In this document: positions 41,152 to 51,576 of the stretch, in pieces | Position numbering within the stretch: position 1 is the first letter of the stretch | How the letters are laid out: each line of letters starts with the position of its first letter | Source of the DNA: Massilia rhizosphaerae | Lineage (GTDB): Bacteria; Pseudomonadota; Gammaproteobacteria; Burkholderiales; Burkholderiaceae_D | Assembly (NCBI RefSeq): GCF_016093545.1 | Contig: NZ_JADKYX010000003.1 | Span: 372,001 to 436,000 of the forward strand | Direction of reading: 5' to 3' | DNA: 64,000 bases | Notes under the pieces: model-generated | Database searches by the model: none | The model's input: only the letters and a program-made list of their open reading frames with translations | Told to the model about the DNA's origin: nothing | Position numbers and translations under genes: made by a program

Positions 41152-43284
41152 CTAGTTGATATCGACGTCCTTGCCCGATATCTGCAGCGGCCCGGTCGCG
41201 TCCACGCTGATCTGGGAACCGTTGATGAATATCTTGCCGTCCGCCGTCATCTTGAGCGTCGCCAGGCCGACCGTAATCGACAGTTCTTCGCCGGCCGTGA
41301 TCGAGACCGTCTTGCCCACCTTGGTGATCTGGTCGATGCCCACGACCGTCGCCATGATCGTGCCGACGTTGAGGTTGTAGGCGAGTCCCACGTTGTCCAT
41401 GCGGCCCATGCCGACGTTCTGCATGTAGGCCATGCCGACGGTTTCCGTCTTCATCCGGGCCACGTGCGTCGACCAGTTGCGGCCGATGTCGTCCTTGCGG
41501 TTCCGGCCGATCGACTTGACCCGGTTGCCGCCAATGGCGACCGATTCGTTCCGGTCGACCGTCTTCTTGCGGTCGTTGCGGATCGCGATCGTCTCGTCGT
41601 TGCCGACCGTCTCGGTACGGTCGTGCCCGACGTGCGTGGTCTCGTCGCGGTCGATGGTCTTGCGGCGGTCGTTGCCGACCCATTTGTCTTCGTCGTGTTC
41701 GACTTCGGTGAGCTGGTCCCGCTCCGCGTGCAGCCAGAGTTGTTCCCGGCCTTTCATGTCCTCGAAGCGCAGGGCGTTGGCATTGTCGTAGCCGCCGTTC
41801 GGCGTCGAACGGGACAGGATGCCACTCTGGGTCTTGTTCGCCGGCAGGGGCCAGGGCGGCATGTTGTGCGCGTTCGGCACCATGCCGGTGACGATCCCGC
41901 GATCTGGATTCCCATCCAGGAACTGGACCAGGACTTCGGTGCCGATGCGCGGGATCGACGTCATGCCGAAGTTCGATCCGGCCCAGGCGGTGGCGACGCG
42001 CAGCCACGCCGAGCTCCGTTCGTCGAACCGTCCCTCGCGATCCCAGTGGAACTGCACTTTGACGCGCCCGTATTCGTCGGTGTGGATCTCCTCGCCCTTG
42101 GGCCCGACCACGAGCGCCGTCTGCACGCCGTAGATTTTCGGTTCGACGCTGTTGAAGCCGGGACCGGGCCGCCACGGGATGGCTTTGCGAATGCAGGTGA
42201 TGCGGTTTTCGTAGTGGGGCGGACCGGCGTCGTTCACGTGGTAGTTGTTGCTGGCACTGTGGTGGACGCTGAGGATGAGGAACTCGCGGTCCTCGTTATT
42301 CCCGCCGTGGAAGCGGCCCGTGAGGCGGAACCAGCGTCCGGGCGCCACGTTACGATTGTTGCCCGTGCCCTCGAACAGCTTGCCCGGGTGCTCCAGTTCT
42401 TCCATGCGCAGCGCGGCGACGCGTTCGCCGTCGCGCCGGTTCTTGAAACCGTACGCGCCCGCATATTCATGGGATTCCTTGCGCGGCACCAGACCTTGCA
42501 CGTGCCGCGTCGGCACGTCGACGTGCTGGGGGCGGGGCGCCTTGAAATCGAACGAGGACAGCGCCACGCTCGCAGGCATGATGCGGCGCCGGGCCGACCA
42601 TTCGACGATGCTGTTTTCTTCCTGCGAGCCGGTGTGGCGCCGGAGTTCGATGTCGACGCCGTCGATCGGCGCGGCGCGGGTGGTATCGTCGCTCAGGATC
42701 AGCTTGTGGCCCTTGGCCGTGTGTTCGTAGGCGTAGTGCCAGCCGGCGGCTTCCCAGCGCCGGCTCAGGTAGTTGTAGTCGGACTCGTTGAATTGGCACG
42801 CTTCGGTCACCGGCAAGTCGTCGCCGTGGACGCGGAAGTCCCAATCGGGGTGGGTGCGGTAGTCGCCGAAGATGTGCCGCGTCTGGTCGTACAGGGGCGC
42901 GCCATGGAACAGGAAGCAGTTCTTGCGCAGGGCCAGATACTTCAGCCATGGTCCGAGCGCGGCTTCGTAGAACGCGACGTTGCCGTCGGTCCTGATGAAG
43001 CGGAAGCTGAAGACGTACCCCGTGAAATAGCGCATGCCGCCGTCATGGCGGACCAGCTCGACCGCCAGCAGCTTGCCCTGCAGGTCCTTGAGGTCGAGCG
43101 AGGCGTCGTCCGACAGCAGTTCGACCGTGAATTCGAAATCGCGGGACAGTCCCTCGTCCGCGTCCAGCCTGTTGACCAGCAGCTCGGATGCCGGGCCGTC
43201 GCGGTTGGGGAATGATAACCGCAGGATACGCGCGTGCTGACGGAGAATGAGGCGTTCCTCGAGCCTACGGAGTGCATTGCCCAT
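41152..43284 (-). CDS. vgrG: Type VI secretion tip protein VgrG (second island)
   Basis: Protein of 710 residues. The gp27/gp44-like N-terminal half (about 1-370) contains GLSRDFEFTVELLSDDASLDL and FNESDYNYLSRRWEAAGWHY. The gp5 OB-fold follows (YGRVKVQFHWDREGRFDERS, WLRVATAWAGSNFGM) and then a needle-like beta-helix with repeated TVGNDET / VGMGRMDNVG units (about 520-660). It lacks the long C-terminal extension of the first VgrG in this window. I chose ATG 43284, preceded by AGGAAAAC; the upstream codons back to 43335 are poor coding sequence. First gene of the DUF2169-DUF4150-Tde-Tdi operon. Confidence 0.93.
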   Translation of the reverse strand: MGNALRRLEERLILRQHARILRLSFPNRDGPASELLVNRLDADEGLSRDFEFTVELLSDDASLDLKDLQGKLLAVELVRHDGGMRYFTGYVFSFRFIRTDGNVAFYEAALGPWLKYLALRKNCFLFHGAPLYDQTRHIFGDYRTHPDWDFRVHGDDLPVTEACQFNESDYNYLSRRWEAAGWHYAYEHTAKGHKLILSDDTTRAAPIDGVDIELRRHTGSQEENSIVEWSARRRIMPASVALSSFDFKAPRPQHVDVPTRHVQGLVPRKESHEYAGAYGFKNRRDGERVAALRMEELEHPGKLFEGTGNNRNVAPGRWFRLTGRFHGGNNEDREFLILSVHHSASNNYHVNDAGPPHYENRITCIRKAIPWRPGPGFNSVEPKIYGVQTALVVGPKGEEIHTDEYGRVKVQFHWDREGRFDERSSAWLRVATAWAGSNFGMTSIPRIGTEVLVQFLDGNPDRGIVTGMVPNAHNMPPWPLPANKTQSGILSRSTPNGGYDNANALRFEDMKGREQLWLHAERDQLTEVEHDEDKWVGNDRRKTIDRDETTHVGHDRTETVGNDETIAIRNDRKKTVDRNESVAIGGNRVKSIGRNRKDDIGRNWSTHVARMKTETVGMAYMQNVGMGRMDNVGLAYNLNVGTIMATVVGIDQITKVGKTVSITAGEELSITVGLATLKMTADGKIFINGSQISVDATGPLQISGKDVDIN

Positions 43285-43626
43285 GCCGGTTTTCCTGTAC
43301 TCAACAAAATCTTGTGCAAAATACAATAGCGGCACGTACTATATACGATTGTTGAGCTGGCGGGAGAAAATCGTTAACACTTTTGCGCAATGCCCGTTTT
43401 GCGCATGATCTGGATCGAGCAAATGCAACGACAGCGGCCACGCGCGAGTGCACCGAGGCAGGTCCGGTTGCCCACGACGCACGGCAGATAAAATATTCAG
43501 GCGCTCTGTAACCAATGCGTCGCGACCCACGAATTAACGACAATGCACGCCGGCAGGATCCGCGCCCCATCGGATTGATTGCCGCTCGCGTGCGGGCACA
43601 ACAACACAGGCGGCATCGAAACCACC
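43285..43626. other. Divergent promoter region of vgrG and a coiled-coil protein
   Basis: 342 bp without a gene. It includes two copies of TTTTGCGCA in direct orientation about 16 bp apart (near 43381-43405), AT-rich stretches near 43315-43350 that suit a minus-strand promoter for vgrG, and the region upstream of the small coiled-coil gene. No RNA gene is apparent. Confidence 0.5.
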
Positions 43627-43950
43627 ATGACACAATCTAATGCGGTTGGAATATCGACGGGCATATCGACGGGCGCCTTCCTTGGCTATGGCGGCGGGCC
43701 GTCCGCTACGAGCTTGCAAGCGCAATTGCAACGCTATGAAAAGCAGCTGTCCGAATGCGTCAACTGCGAATCGGCCAAGACACCGCAAGGCAAAGCCGAT
43801 ATCCAAGCGATCTCGGCGCGTATCAGCCAGCTCAAGGAAAGCATCGCGCAAACGGACAAGGCGTCGGCCAGCCGCGCCGTCCCGGACGCCCCGGCGCCTG
43901 CCGCATCGGCGAATGCCGGGCCGGGACAATTCATCGACGTGTTTGCCTGA
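43627..43950 (+). CDS. Small FlxA-like coiled-coil protein
   Basis: Protein of 107 residues: a glycine/serine-rich N-terminus, a coiled-coil middle (LQAQLQRYEKQLSECVNCES and ISARISQLKESIAQTDKA) and an alanine/proline tail. The middle resembles FlxA-type proteins of unknown function; two close cysteines (CVNC) are notable. ATG 43627 gives the best protein; an earlier ATG at 43579 adds residues that do not look native. No strong ribosome binding site. Confidence 0.6.
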   Translation: MTQSNAVGISTGISTGAFLGYGGGPSATSLQAQLQRYEKQLSECVNCESAKTPQGKADIQAISARISQLKESIAQTDKASASRAVPDAPAPAASANAGPGQFIDVFA

Positions 43951-44026
43951 AGTCGTGGTCCCACTCAAGCCCCAATGCAGGATTTCCTGAAAGGCGAGCC
44001 GTTGAATTGCCATGTATCATGCAAGC

Positions 44027-45247
44027 ATGAGCCCGCGATTTCTGATCCTTGCCCTGACGCTGCTTGCAACCGGCGCCCGCGCCGCGGAACTCCGCGGCCT
44101 GCTGGACCTGCGCGCCGTGGACGCCGATGCCAGCCGCAGTTTTCTCGATGGCGGCCTGGGTAAAACCCGCTATGACAAGTCCTCGCCGACGATCGGCATC
44201 GGCCAGGCCGTGCTGAGCGGCGACGTCGACGTGCTCGACACCGTCGGCGCCCGCGTGGAACTCAGCGCGGACGACAAGCACCACGGCATCGTCGACGTGC
44301 GCGACGCCTGGCTCGAATGGCGTCCCGTGCCTTCCAGCGCCTGGAAGACGCGCGTGAAGGCGGGCTTCTTTTTCCCCCCGACCAGCGTGGAGGTCGACTA
44401 CGACGGCATCGGCTGGACGCCCAGGCGCACGATCTCCAGTTCCGCCATCAACAGCTGGATCGGCGAAGAAGTGCGCACGAATGGCGTGGAGTGGAACGTG
44501 CGCCGCCTGGGACGCTACGCGAACGCGCCCTACGACCTGGGCTTCGTGGCGGCGGTGTTCACGGGCAATGATCCGACGGGCACCTTGCTGGCCTGGCGCG
44601 GCTGGTCCATCAGTGACCGTATCGTCGGCCGCAACGAGTCCCTGCAGTTGCCCGACTTGCCTGTCTACCGGCGCTGGGGGGCGATTCCATGGCAGCACCG
44701 CACGATCCACCCGTTCCGGGAAGTGGATGGGCGGCTCGGCTACTACGCGGGCGCGAACGTGAACGTCGGCGCGCGCCAGGAGCTGGCGGCGCTGCACTAC
44801 GATAACCGCGCCGATCCGCTTCCCGTCAAGGATGGGCAGTACGCCTGGCGCACGCGTTTCGACCACGTGAGCGCCGTCTGGAGGCCGGGCGCCGGTTGGG
44901 AATTCCTGGCGCAGGCGATGCGCGGCGATACGCTGATGGGCCCGAATGCCGTGGCGTTCGATTTCCAGTCCTGGTACGCGCTGGCCAGCCACCGCCTGGG
45001 GCCGGGGACGGCGGCGCTGCGCTACGACCGCTTCAGCACGACGGAGCACGACGACCTGCCCGGCGATCCGAACAACGAGACTGGCCACGGCGTGGCGCTG
45101 GCGTACAACTGGCCGCTGTCGCGCAGTCTTGCCGTGATGACGGAGTTGCTGGAAGTTCAAAGCGAACGTCCTTCGCGGGTGCTGGTCCGCGAGCAGCCGG
45201 GCCAGACGGAACGCAGCTTCACGGCTTCGTTGCGTTGGCGGTTTTAG
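44027..45247 (+). CDS. Probable outer-membrane beta-barrel protein
   Basis: Protein of 406 residues with a signal peptide (MSPRFLILALTLLATGARAA) and many alternating amphipathic strands ending in the outer-membrane signature FTASLRWRF. The mature part has aromatic-girdle pairs and acidic loops typical of porin-like proteins (VKAGFFFPPTSVEVDYDGIGW). I cannot place it in a named porin family. An ATG at 44012 is a less likely alternative start. The following periplasmic enzyme gene is 34 bp downstream, so the two may be co-transcribed. Confidence 0.75.
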   Translation: MSPRFLILALTLLATGARAAELRGLLDLRAVDADASRSFLDGGLGKTRYDKSSPTIGIGQAVLSGDVDVLDTVGARVELSADDKHHGIVDVRDAWLEWRPVPSSAWKTRVKAGFFFPPTSVEVDYDGIGWTPRRTISSSAINSWIGEEVRTNGVEWNVRRLGRYANAPYDLGFVAAVFTGNDPTGTLLAWRGWSISDRIVGRNESLQLPDLPVYRRWGAIPWQHRTIHPFREVDGRLGYYAGANVNVGARQELAALHYDNRADPLPVKDGQYAWRTRFDHVSAVWRPGAGWEFLAQAMRGDTLMGPNAVAFDFQSWYALASHRLGPGTAALRYDRFSTTEHDDLPGDPNNETGHGVALAYNWPLSRSLAVMTELLEVQSERPSRVLVREQPGQTERSFTASLRWRF

Positions 45248-45281
45248 TCCGCGCCCCCCATGGATAGAACAAGGAAGATGC

Positions 45282-46547
45282 ATGCACGCAGTGACCCGTC
45301 GTAGAACCTGGATACAGTCCTTCGCTTTCGCCGGCCTGCTGGCCGCGGCGCTGGCGCCGGCGCAGGCCGGCCGGCTGGACGACATCGTCGCGCGCGGGGT
45401 ACTGCGGGTGGGCAGCACCGGCGACTACAAGCCCTTCAGCTACCGGCAATCCGGCGGCGAGTTCATCGGCATGGATGTGGAGCAGGCGGGCGAGCTGGCG
45501 CGGGCGCTCGGCGTGCGGCTGGAACTGGTGCCGACCAGCTGGCCGACGCTGATGGCCGATCTGGGCGCGGACAAGTTCGATCTCGCCCTGGGCGGCGTGT
45601 CGGTGACGGCGGAGCGGCAACGCCGGGCGTTGTTTTCGGTGGCCTATCTCCACGACGGCAAGACGCCGATCACGCGCTGCGAGAACGTCGCCCGCTTCCG
45701 GACGCTGGCGCAGATCGACCAGCCGGACGTGCGGCTGATCGTCAATCCGGGCGGCACCAACGAACGCTTCGCCCGCGCCCGGGCGCCGCGCGCGCAGCTG
45801 ACCGTGTACCCGGACAATGTGACCATCTTCGGTCGGATCGTGAGCGGCGCGGCCGATCTGATGATGACCGACGCCATCGAAGCCCGTTTGCAGCAGCGCC
45901 TGCACCCGCAGCTGTGCGCCGTGCATCCGGAGGCGCCGTTCGACTTGACGGACAAAGCCATCCTGCTGCCGCGCGATGGCGCGCTGAAGGCGTATGTCGA
46001 CCACTGGTTGCAGCAGCGCCTGGACCATGGCGACGTGCGAAGGAGCCTGGAGCGCTGGCTGGCTTTCCCGTGGGGCCTGGCGCCGCTGCGGCAGGCCATC
46101 GATCAGCGCCTGCTGCTCGCGCAGGATGTGGCGCGCGCCAAGTGGAATGCGAAGGCCGCCATCGAAGACTTGCCGCGCGAAGAAGTGGTCATCGCCGCGG
46201 CGGTGCGCCAGGGGGCCGCGCTGGGCCTGCCCGAGGCGTGGACACGCAGTGTGTTCCGTGCGCAGATCGAAGCCTCCAAGACGGTGCAGCGCGCGCTGTA
46301 CGCCCGCTGGCAAGCCGACGGCGCCGGCCGCTTCGACGACGCGCCCGATCTCGCCAAAACCATCCGTCCCGAACTGGACCGCCTCACCACCCAGCTGCTG
46401 CGCGCCATGGCCGATAACCAGGCCCTGCTGCACGACCGCGAGCGCGCGGGCGACATCGCCGCCGCCATGCGTGGATTGCAGGCACGCGCCGTCAACGAAG
46501 CTGCTGCCGAGCAGGCCGTGGCGCCGTTCTTGGTTTCCGTTGATTAG
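45282..46547 (+). CDS. Periplasmic cyclohexadienyl dehydratase/chorismate mutase fusion
   Basis: Exported protein of 421 residues made of two enzymes. After a signal peptide (about 1-29) comes a PheC-like substrate-binding-protein fold (about 30-255, LRVGSTGDYKPFSYRQSGG, GMDVEQAGELARALG, FDLALGGVSVTAERQRRA), related to cyclohexadienyl (prephenate/arogenate) dehydratase. The C-terminal part (about 265-421) is a secreted-type AroQ-gamma chorismate mutase (LRQAIDQRLLLAQDVARAKW; FRAQIEASKTVQRAL). Together they would turn chorismate into phenylpyruvate or phenylalanine outside the cytoplasm. The domain assignment is from recognisable motifs; activity is inferred. Confidence 0.82.
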   Translation: MHAVTRRRTWIQSFAFAGLLAAALAPAQAGRLDDIVARGVLRVGSTGDYKPFSYRQSGGEFIGMDVEQAGELARALGVRLELVPTSWPTLMADLGADKFDLALGGVSVTAERQRRALFSVAYLHDGKTPITRCENVARFRTLAQIDQPDVRLIVNPGGTNERFARARAPRAQLTVYPDNVTIFGRIVSGAADLMMTDAIEARLQQRLHPQLCAVHPEAPFDLTDKAILLPRDGALKAYVDHWLQQRLDHGDVRRSLERWLAFPWGLAPLRQAIDQRLLLAQDVARAKWNAKAAIEDLPREEVVIAAAVRQGAALGLPEAWTRSVFRAQIEASKTVQRALYARWQADGAGRFDDAPDLAKTIRPELDRLTTQLLRAMADNQALLHDRERAGDIAAAMRGLQARAVNEAAAEQAVAPFLVSVD

Positions 46548-46562
46548 GGGTACTAGAGATGT

Positions 46563-46639
46563 TGGTCGGGGTGAGAGGATTCGAACCTCCGGCCTCTACG
46601 TCCCGAACGTAGCGCTCTACCGGGCTAAGCTACACCCCG
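46563..46639 (-). tRNA. tRNA-Pro(CGG), copy 1
   Basis: 77-nt gene including an encoded CCA end. The acceptor stem CGGGGTG pairs with CACCCCG; the anticodon loop TTCGGGA gives anticodon CGG, and the T-loop reads GGTTCGAATCC. Identical to the copy at 46690-46766, with a 50-bp spacer between them. Confidence 0.96.
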
Positions 46640-46689
46640 ACGGTAGGATATCTTTGAAACAGCCGGGGGCTGCAAAAAGAAGAGATGGG

Positions 46690-46766
46690 TGGTCGGGGTG
46701 AGAGGATTCGAACCTCCGGCCTCTACGTCCCGAACGTAGCGCTCTACCGGGCTAAGCTACACCCCG
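46690..46766 (-). tRNA. tRNA-Pro(CGG), copy 2
   Basis: 77-nt gene identical in sequence to the neighbouring copy: acceptor stem CGGGGTG/CACCCCG, anticodon CGG, encoded CCA. Being upstream on the minus strand it is probably transcribed first and the pair processed from one precursor. Confidence 0.96.
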
Positions 46767-46819
46767 ACTGTTTTGAGACTTCGTCACCGAAATCTCGGGA
46801 AGGCATTACTATAGTTGCC

Positions 46820-47809
46820 TCAGTGGTTTCTGTCAACAGCGAAGGCGCATAACTGCAGCAGGCTCGCCTTGTATTCGCTCTCCGGCAAGTCGGCGATGGC
46901 GGCGGCGGCGCGGCGTGCGGCGGTCTCCGCTTCGCGGCGGGTGAAGTCCAGCGCGCCGCTGCTCGTGACGGCCGTCAGCACGGCGTCGAAATGGGTTTCG
47001 TCGCCTTGCTCGATGCAGCTGCGGATCAGTTCGCGCTGCTCGGGCGTGCCGTTTTCCATCACGTAGATCAGCGGCAAGGTCGGCTTGCCTTCGCGCAGGT
47101 CGTCGCCCACGTTCTTGCCGATCTCGGCGGCGTCGCCCGCGTAGTCGAGCACGTCGTCGATCAGCTGGAACGCGGTGCCCAGCGAGCGGCCGTATTCGCC
47201 GGCCGCCTCGATCTGGTCGTCGTTCGCGCCGGCCACGAGGGCACCCAGCTGGGCGGCCGCTTCGAACAGCTTGGCGGTCTTCGAGCGGATCACGCGCAGA
47301 TAGCTGTCCTGCGTGACGTCCGGATCGTGCATGTTCAACAGCTGCAGCACTTCGCCTTCGGCGATGACGGTCGTCGCGCGCGACAGGATCTGCATGATGC
47401 GCATATTGTCCAGGCTCGTCATCATCTCGAACGAGCGCGAGTACAGGTAGTCGCCGACGAGCACCGACGCGGCGTTGCCGAACATCGCGTTCGCCGTCTG
47501 GCGGCCGCGGCGCATCGAGGATTCGTCGACGACGTCGTCGTGCAGCAGCGTCGCCGTGTGGATGAATTCCACGACGGCGGCCAGCTCGTGGTGGCCCGTG
47601 CCCCGGTAGCCGTAGGCGTTCGCCAGCAGCAGCACCAGCACGGGACGGATCCGCTTGCCGCCGGCGTTGATGATGTACTCGGCGATCTGGTTCACCAGCG
47701 CCACTTCGGATTGCAGGCGCTGCCGGATCACCGCATTGACGGCCTCCATGTCGGCTGCGATCGTGCGGGTGATGGAATTCTGTTGTGCGGTTTGGATGGC
47801 GGCGGACAA
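46820..47809 (-). CDS. ispB: Octaprenyl/polyprenyl diphosphate synthase
   Basis: Trans-prenyl diphosphate synthase of about 329 residues that makes the ubiquinone side chain. The two aspartate-rich motifs are present: first DDVVD (TLLHDDVVDESSMRRG), second DDVLDYAGD. The GGKRIRP diphosphate-binding motif lies near residue 45. There is no ATG in the right place: homologous proteins begin upstream of ATG 47749, and the best candidate is TTG 47809 behind a weak AGCAGG site. Divergent from rplU across a 240-bp promoter region, the usual ispB/rplU arrangement in beta- and gammaproteobacteria. Confidence 0.92.
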   Translation of the reverse strand: MSAAIQTAQQNSITRTIAADMEAVNAVIRQRLQSEVALVNQIAEYIINAGGKRIRPVLVLLLANAYGYRGTGHHELAAVVEFIHTATLLHDDVVDESSMRRGRQTANAMFGNAASVLVGDYLYSRSFEMMTSLDNMRIMQILSRATTVIAEGEVLQLLNMHDPDVTQDSYLRVIRSKTAKLFEAAAQLGALVAGANDDQIEAAGEYGRSLGTAFQLIDDVLDYAGDAAEIGKNVGDDLREGKPTLPLIYVMENGTPEQRELIRSCIEQGDETHFDAVLTAVTSSGALDFTRREAETAARRAAAAIADLPESEYKASLLQLCAFAVDRNH

Positions 47810-47941
47810 GGCGGACCTGCTGACGTTGGATGCGGATAGGTTTTGTTGAGTCGCGATTATACGACAAGCAAGCAAAAGTCGCCCTTTTTCCCAGCGGCCG
47901 TAGAGGGAAACACCCAGCGCGGCCGCGCCATCACAACCGTT

Positions 47942-47970
47942 TTGACGCCCCGCACCATTCCATGTATAAT
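47942..47970 (+). promoter_or_regulatory. Sigma-70 promoter of rplU-rpmA
   Basis: TTGACG (-35, 47942-47947) and a perfect TATAAT (-10, 47965-47970) are separated by an ideal 17 bp. Predicted start near 47977, giving a ~75-base leader before rplU. Confidence 0.85.
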
Positions 47971-48050
47971 CCTCTGTTCCCTGAATTCGCTGCTGTTTTT
48001 TCGCCGGCTTCACGGGAATATTTCTTAACAATCAACGAGGTTTCTCAATC

Positions 48051-48362
48051 ATGTACGCGGTCATAAAAACCGGTGGCAAGCAATACAAAGTTGTCGCTGG
48101 CGAAAAACTCAAAGTAGAACAGATACCGGCAGACATTGGTTCCGAACTCACTATCGATCAGGTTCTCGCCGTCGGCGAGGGCGAGAGCATCAAGTTTGGT
48201 GCTCCGCTGGTGGAAGGTGCTTCGGTTCGCGTGACTGTTGTGTCGCATGGTCGTCACGACAAAGTGCGTATCTTCAAGATGCGTCGTCGTAAGCACTACC
48301 AGAAGCGCCAGGGCCATCGCCAGAACTACACCGAAATCCAAGTGGTTGCGATCAACGGCTAA
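48051..48362 (+). CDS. rplU: 50S ribosomal protein L21
   Basis: 103-residue L21, starting [20 protein letters not shown] and ending in the [14 protein letters not shown] block. Component of the large ribosomal subunit, binding 23S rRNA. Followed after 42 bp by rpmA, the standard order. Preceded by a strong sigma-70 promoter at 47942-47970. Confidence 0.98.
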   Translation: MYAVIKTGGKQYKVVAGEKLKVEQIPADIGSELTIDQVLAVGEGESIKFGAPLVEGASVRVTVVSHGRHDKVRIFKMRRRKHYQKRQGHRQNYTEIQVVAING

Positions 48363-48404
48363 TCGCCGCGCGTCCCTTCTTCAGCTAATCAAGGAGCATT
48401 TGAA

Positions 48405-48677
48405 ATGGCACACAAAAAAGGCGGCGGCACTACGCGAAACGGCCGTGACTCAGAAAGCAAACGCCTCGGCGTGAAAGTCTACGGCGGCCAGGCGATCAAC
48501 GCCGGCGGCATCATCGTGCGTCAGCGCGGCACCCAGGTTCGTCCGGGCACCAACGTTGGCCTGGGCAAGGACCACACCCTGTTCGCCCTGGTCGATGGCA
48601 CGGTCAAGTTCGTCAAGCAAGGCGTCGGCTCGAAGCAGTACGTGACCGTCGTCGCAGCGGAAGCAGTCGCTGCTTAA
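48405..48677 (+). CDS. rpmA: 50S ribosomal protein L27
   Basis: 90-residue L27, beginning [20 protein letters not shown] and containing [21 protein letters not shown]. It contributes to the peptidyl-transferase site. Good AAGGAG ribosome binding site. Followed by a hairpin (48688-48716) and then a true intrinsic terminator (48752-48779). Confidence 0.98.
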   Translation: MAHKKGGGTTRNGRDSESKRLGVKVYGGQAINAGGIIVRQRGTQVRPGTNVGLGKDHTLFALVDGTVKFVKQGVGSKQYVTVVAAEAVAA

Positions 48678-48751
48678 TTGCGGCATCAGCGGGACCGGCT
48701 CCGGTCAGGTCCCGCTCGGTAAGGCGTCAAGCCTTGCAATCGATAGGCTCT

Positions 48752-49998
<1,247 letters not shown>

Positions 49999-50002
49999 AT
50001 CG

Positions 50003-50443
50003 TTGGCAGTCTCCACCGCCCACCTCGCGAGCGGCACGTTGCGCGCGCGCCTGCGCAGCCGGCTGCTGTCGGTCTGCGCCACGGCGCATTCGCTGGCCGC
50101 GCTCGCGGCGCTGCTCAATCCCGACCGGGTCGCGGATGCGCTGGGACTGTTCCTCGTCGGCGTGAACGGCTACAGCCAGTTCTACGCCGTGTACGTCGGA
50201 GCGCGCCTCGCCACCGCGGGGCTGGCTCTGCTGGCGGCCAGGCAGGGCGACCAGCCCATCCTCGGCGACCTCGCAGCATTGTTCATCCTGGCGCAGCCGG
50301 CCGGCCGCCTCGTCGCGGCGTTCGCGATCGGCCTGCCCCAGGGATTATTGTTCGTCGTCAGCGGGATCGAGCTGGCGGTCGGCCTGGCGCTGATCGGCCT
50401 GCGCCCGCGAGGACGTTTCCTGTCAATCCGACCGTCGCCATGA
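50003..50443 (+). CDS. Small DUF4345-like membrane protein coupled to proB
   Basis: Hydrophobic protein of about 146 residues with four predicted helices, resembling DUF4345-type proteins ([42 protein letters not shown]). The frame contains no ATG at all; TTG 50003 is the most upstream start, 4 bp after the obgE stop, so translation may rely on coupling. Its stop overlaps the proB start (ATGA). Function unknown. Confidence 0.6.
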   Translation: MAVSTAHLASGTLRARLRSRLLSVCATAHSLAALAALLNPDRVADALGLFLVGVNGYSQFYAVYVGARLATAGLALLAARQGDQPILGDLAALFILAQPAGRLVAAFAIGLPQGLLFVVSGIELAVGLALIGLRPRGRFLSIRPSP

Positions 50444-51558
50444 ACTCCGTCATCCAACCAGCCAGCCGCATCATCGTCAAAGTAGGGTCTTCGCTCGTCA
50501 CCGACGAAGGCCGGGGGCTCGACCACGGCGCCATCGCGCGCTGGGCCGCGCAAATCTCCTCGCTTCGTTCGCTCGGCAAGGAAGTCGTGCTCGTGTCCTC
50601 GGGCGCCATCGCCGAGGGCATGCTGCGCCTCGGCTTCACGTCGCGCCCCACCGACATCCACGAACTGCAGGCCTGCGCCGCCTGCGGCCAGATGGGCCTC
50701 GCGCAGATCTACGAGACGAGCTTCCGCAGCCACGGCGTCAAGACCGCGCAGGTGCTGCTCACGCACGCCGACCTCGCCGACCGCGAACGCTACCTGAACG
50801 CGCGCTCCACGCTCACCACGCTGCTGCGGCTGGGCGTCGTCCCGATCATCAACGAGAACGACACGGTCGTCACGGACGAGATCAAGTTCGGCGACAACGA
50901 CACGCTGGGCGCCCTGGTCGCCAACCTGATCGAGGCGGACGCGCTCGTGATCCTGACGGACCAGAAGGGCCTGTATTCGGCCGACCCGCGCAAGGATCCT
51001 GCCGCGCGCCTGATCGAAGAAGCGCAGGCGGGCGACACGTCGCTGGAAGCGATGGCCGGCGGCGCCGGCAGCAGCATCGGGCGCGGCGGCATGCTGACGA
51101 AGGTGCTGGCCGCCAAGCGCGCCGCCCGCTCGGGCGCGCACACGGTGATCGCCTGGGGCCGCGAAGACAACGTGCTGACGCGCCTCGCGCACGGCGAAGC
51201 GATCGGCACGCAGCTGATCGCGCCGACCGCGCACCTGACCGCGCGCCGCCAGTGGATGGTCGACCACCTGCACACGGCCGGCCAGCTCGTGCTGGACGCC
51301 GGCGCCGCGCACAAGCTCCTGAAAGAGGGGAAGTCGCTGCTGCCGATCGGCGTGACCGGCGTGCGCGGCGAATTCGGCCGCGGCGCCCTCGTGGCTTGCG
51401 TGGACGAGGCGGGCAACGAGATCGCGCGCGGCCTCACCAACTACACGAGCGGCGAAGTCAAACGCATCATGCGCCACGCGTCCAGCGAGATCGAGAGCAT
51501 CCTCGGCTATGTCGAGGCGCCCGAGCTCGTGCATCGGGACAACCTGGTCCTGCTCTGA
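50440..51558 (+). CDS. proB: Glutamate 5-kinase
   Basis: ProB of 372 residues, catalysing the first step of proline synthesis from glutamate. The amino-acid kinase domain (about 1-260) has [21 protein letters not shown] and [22 protein letters not shown]-terminal PUA domain (about 280-360) follows. The start overlaps the preceding small membrane-protein gene by 4 bp. The rest of the proline pathway (proA) is not in this window. Confidence 0.97.
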   Translation: MNSVIQPASRIIVKVGSSLVTDEGRGLDHGAIARWAAQISSLRSLGKEVVLVSSGAIAEGMLRLGFTSRPTDIHELQACAACGQMGLAQIYETSFRSHGVKTAQVLLTHADLADRERYLNARSTLTTLLRLGVVPIINENDTVVTDEIKFGDNDTLGALVANLIEADALVILTDQKGLYSADPRKDPAARLIEEAQAGDTSLEAMAGGAGSSIGRGGMLTKVLAAKRAARSGAHTVIAWGREDNVLTRLAHGEAIGTQLIAPTAHLTARRQWMVDHLHTAGQLVLDAGAAHKLLKEGKSLLPIGVTGVRGEFGRGALVACVDEAGNEIARGLTNYTSGEVKRIMRHASSEIESILGYVEAPELVHRDNLVLL

Positions 51559-51576
51559 TCTCGTCCGGGCCGGCGT

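Noticed and set aside
46563-46766. tRNA-Pro pair as an attachment site of an integrated element
   Set aside because: Both copies are complete and tandem, no integrase or partial tRNA copy flanks the islands, and neighbours are ordinary chromosomal genes.
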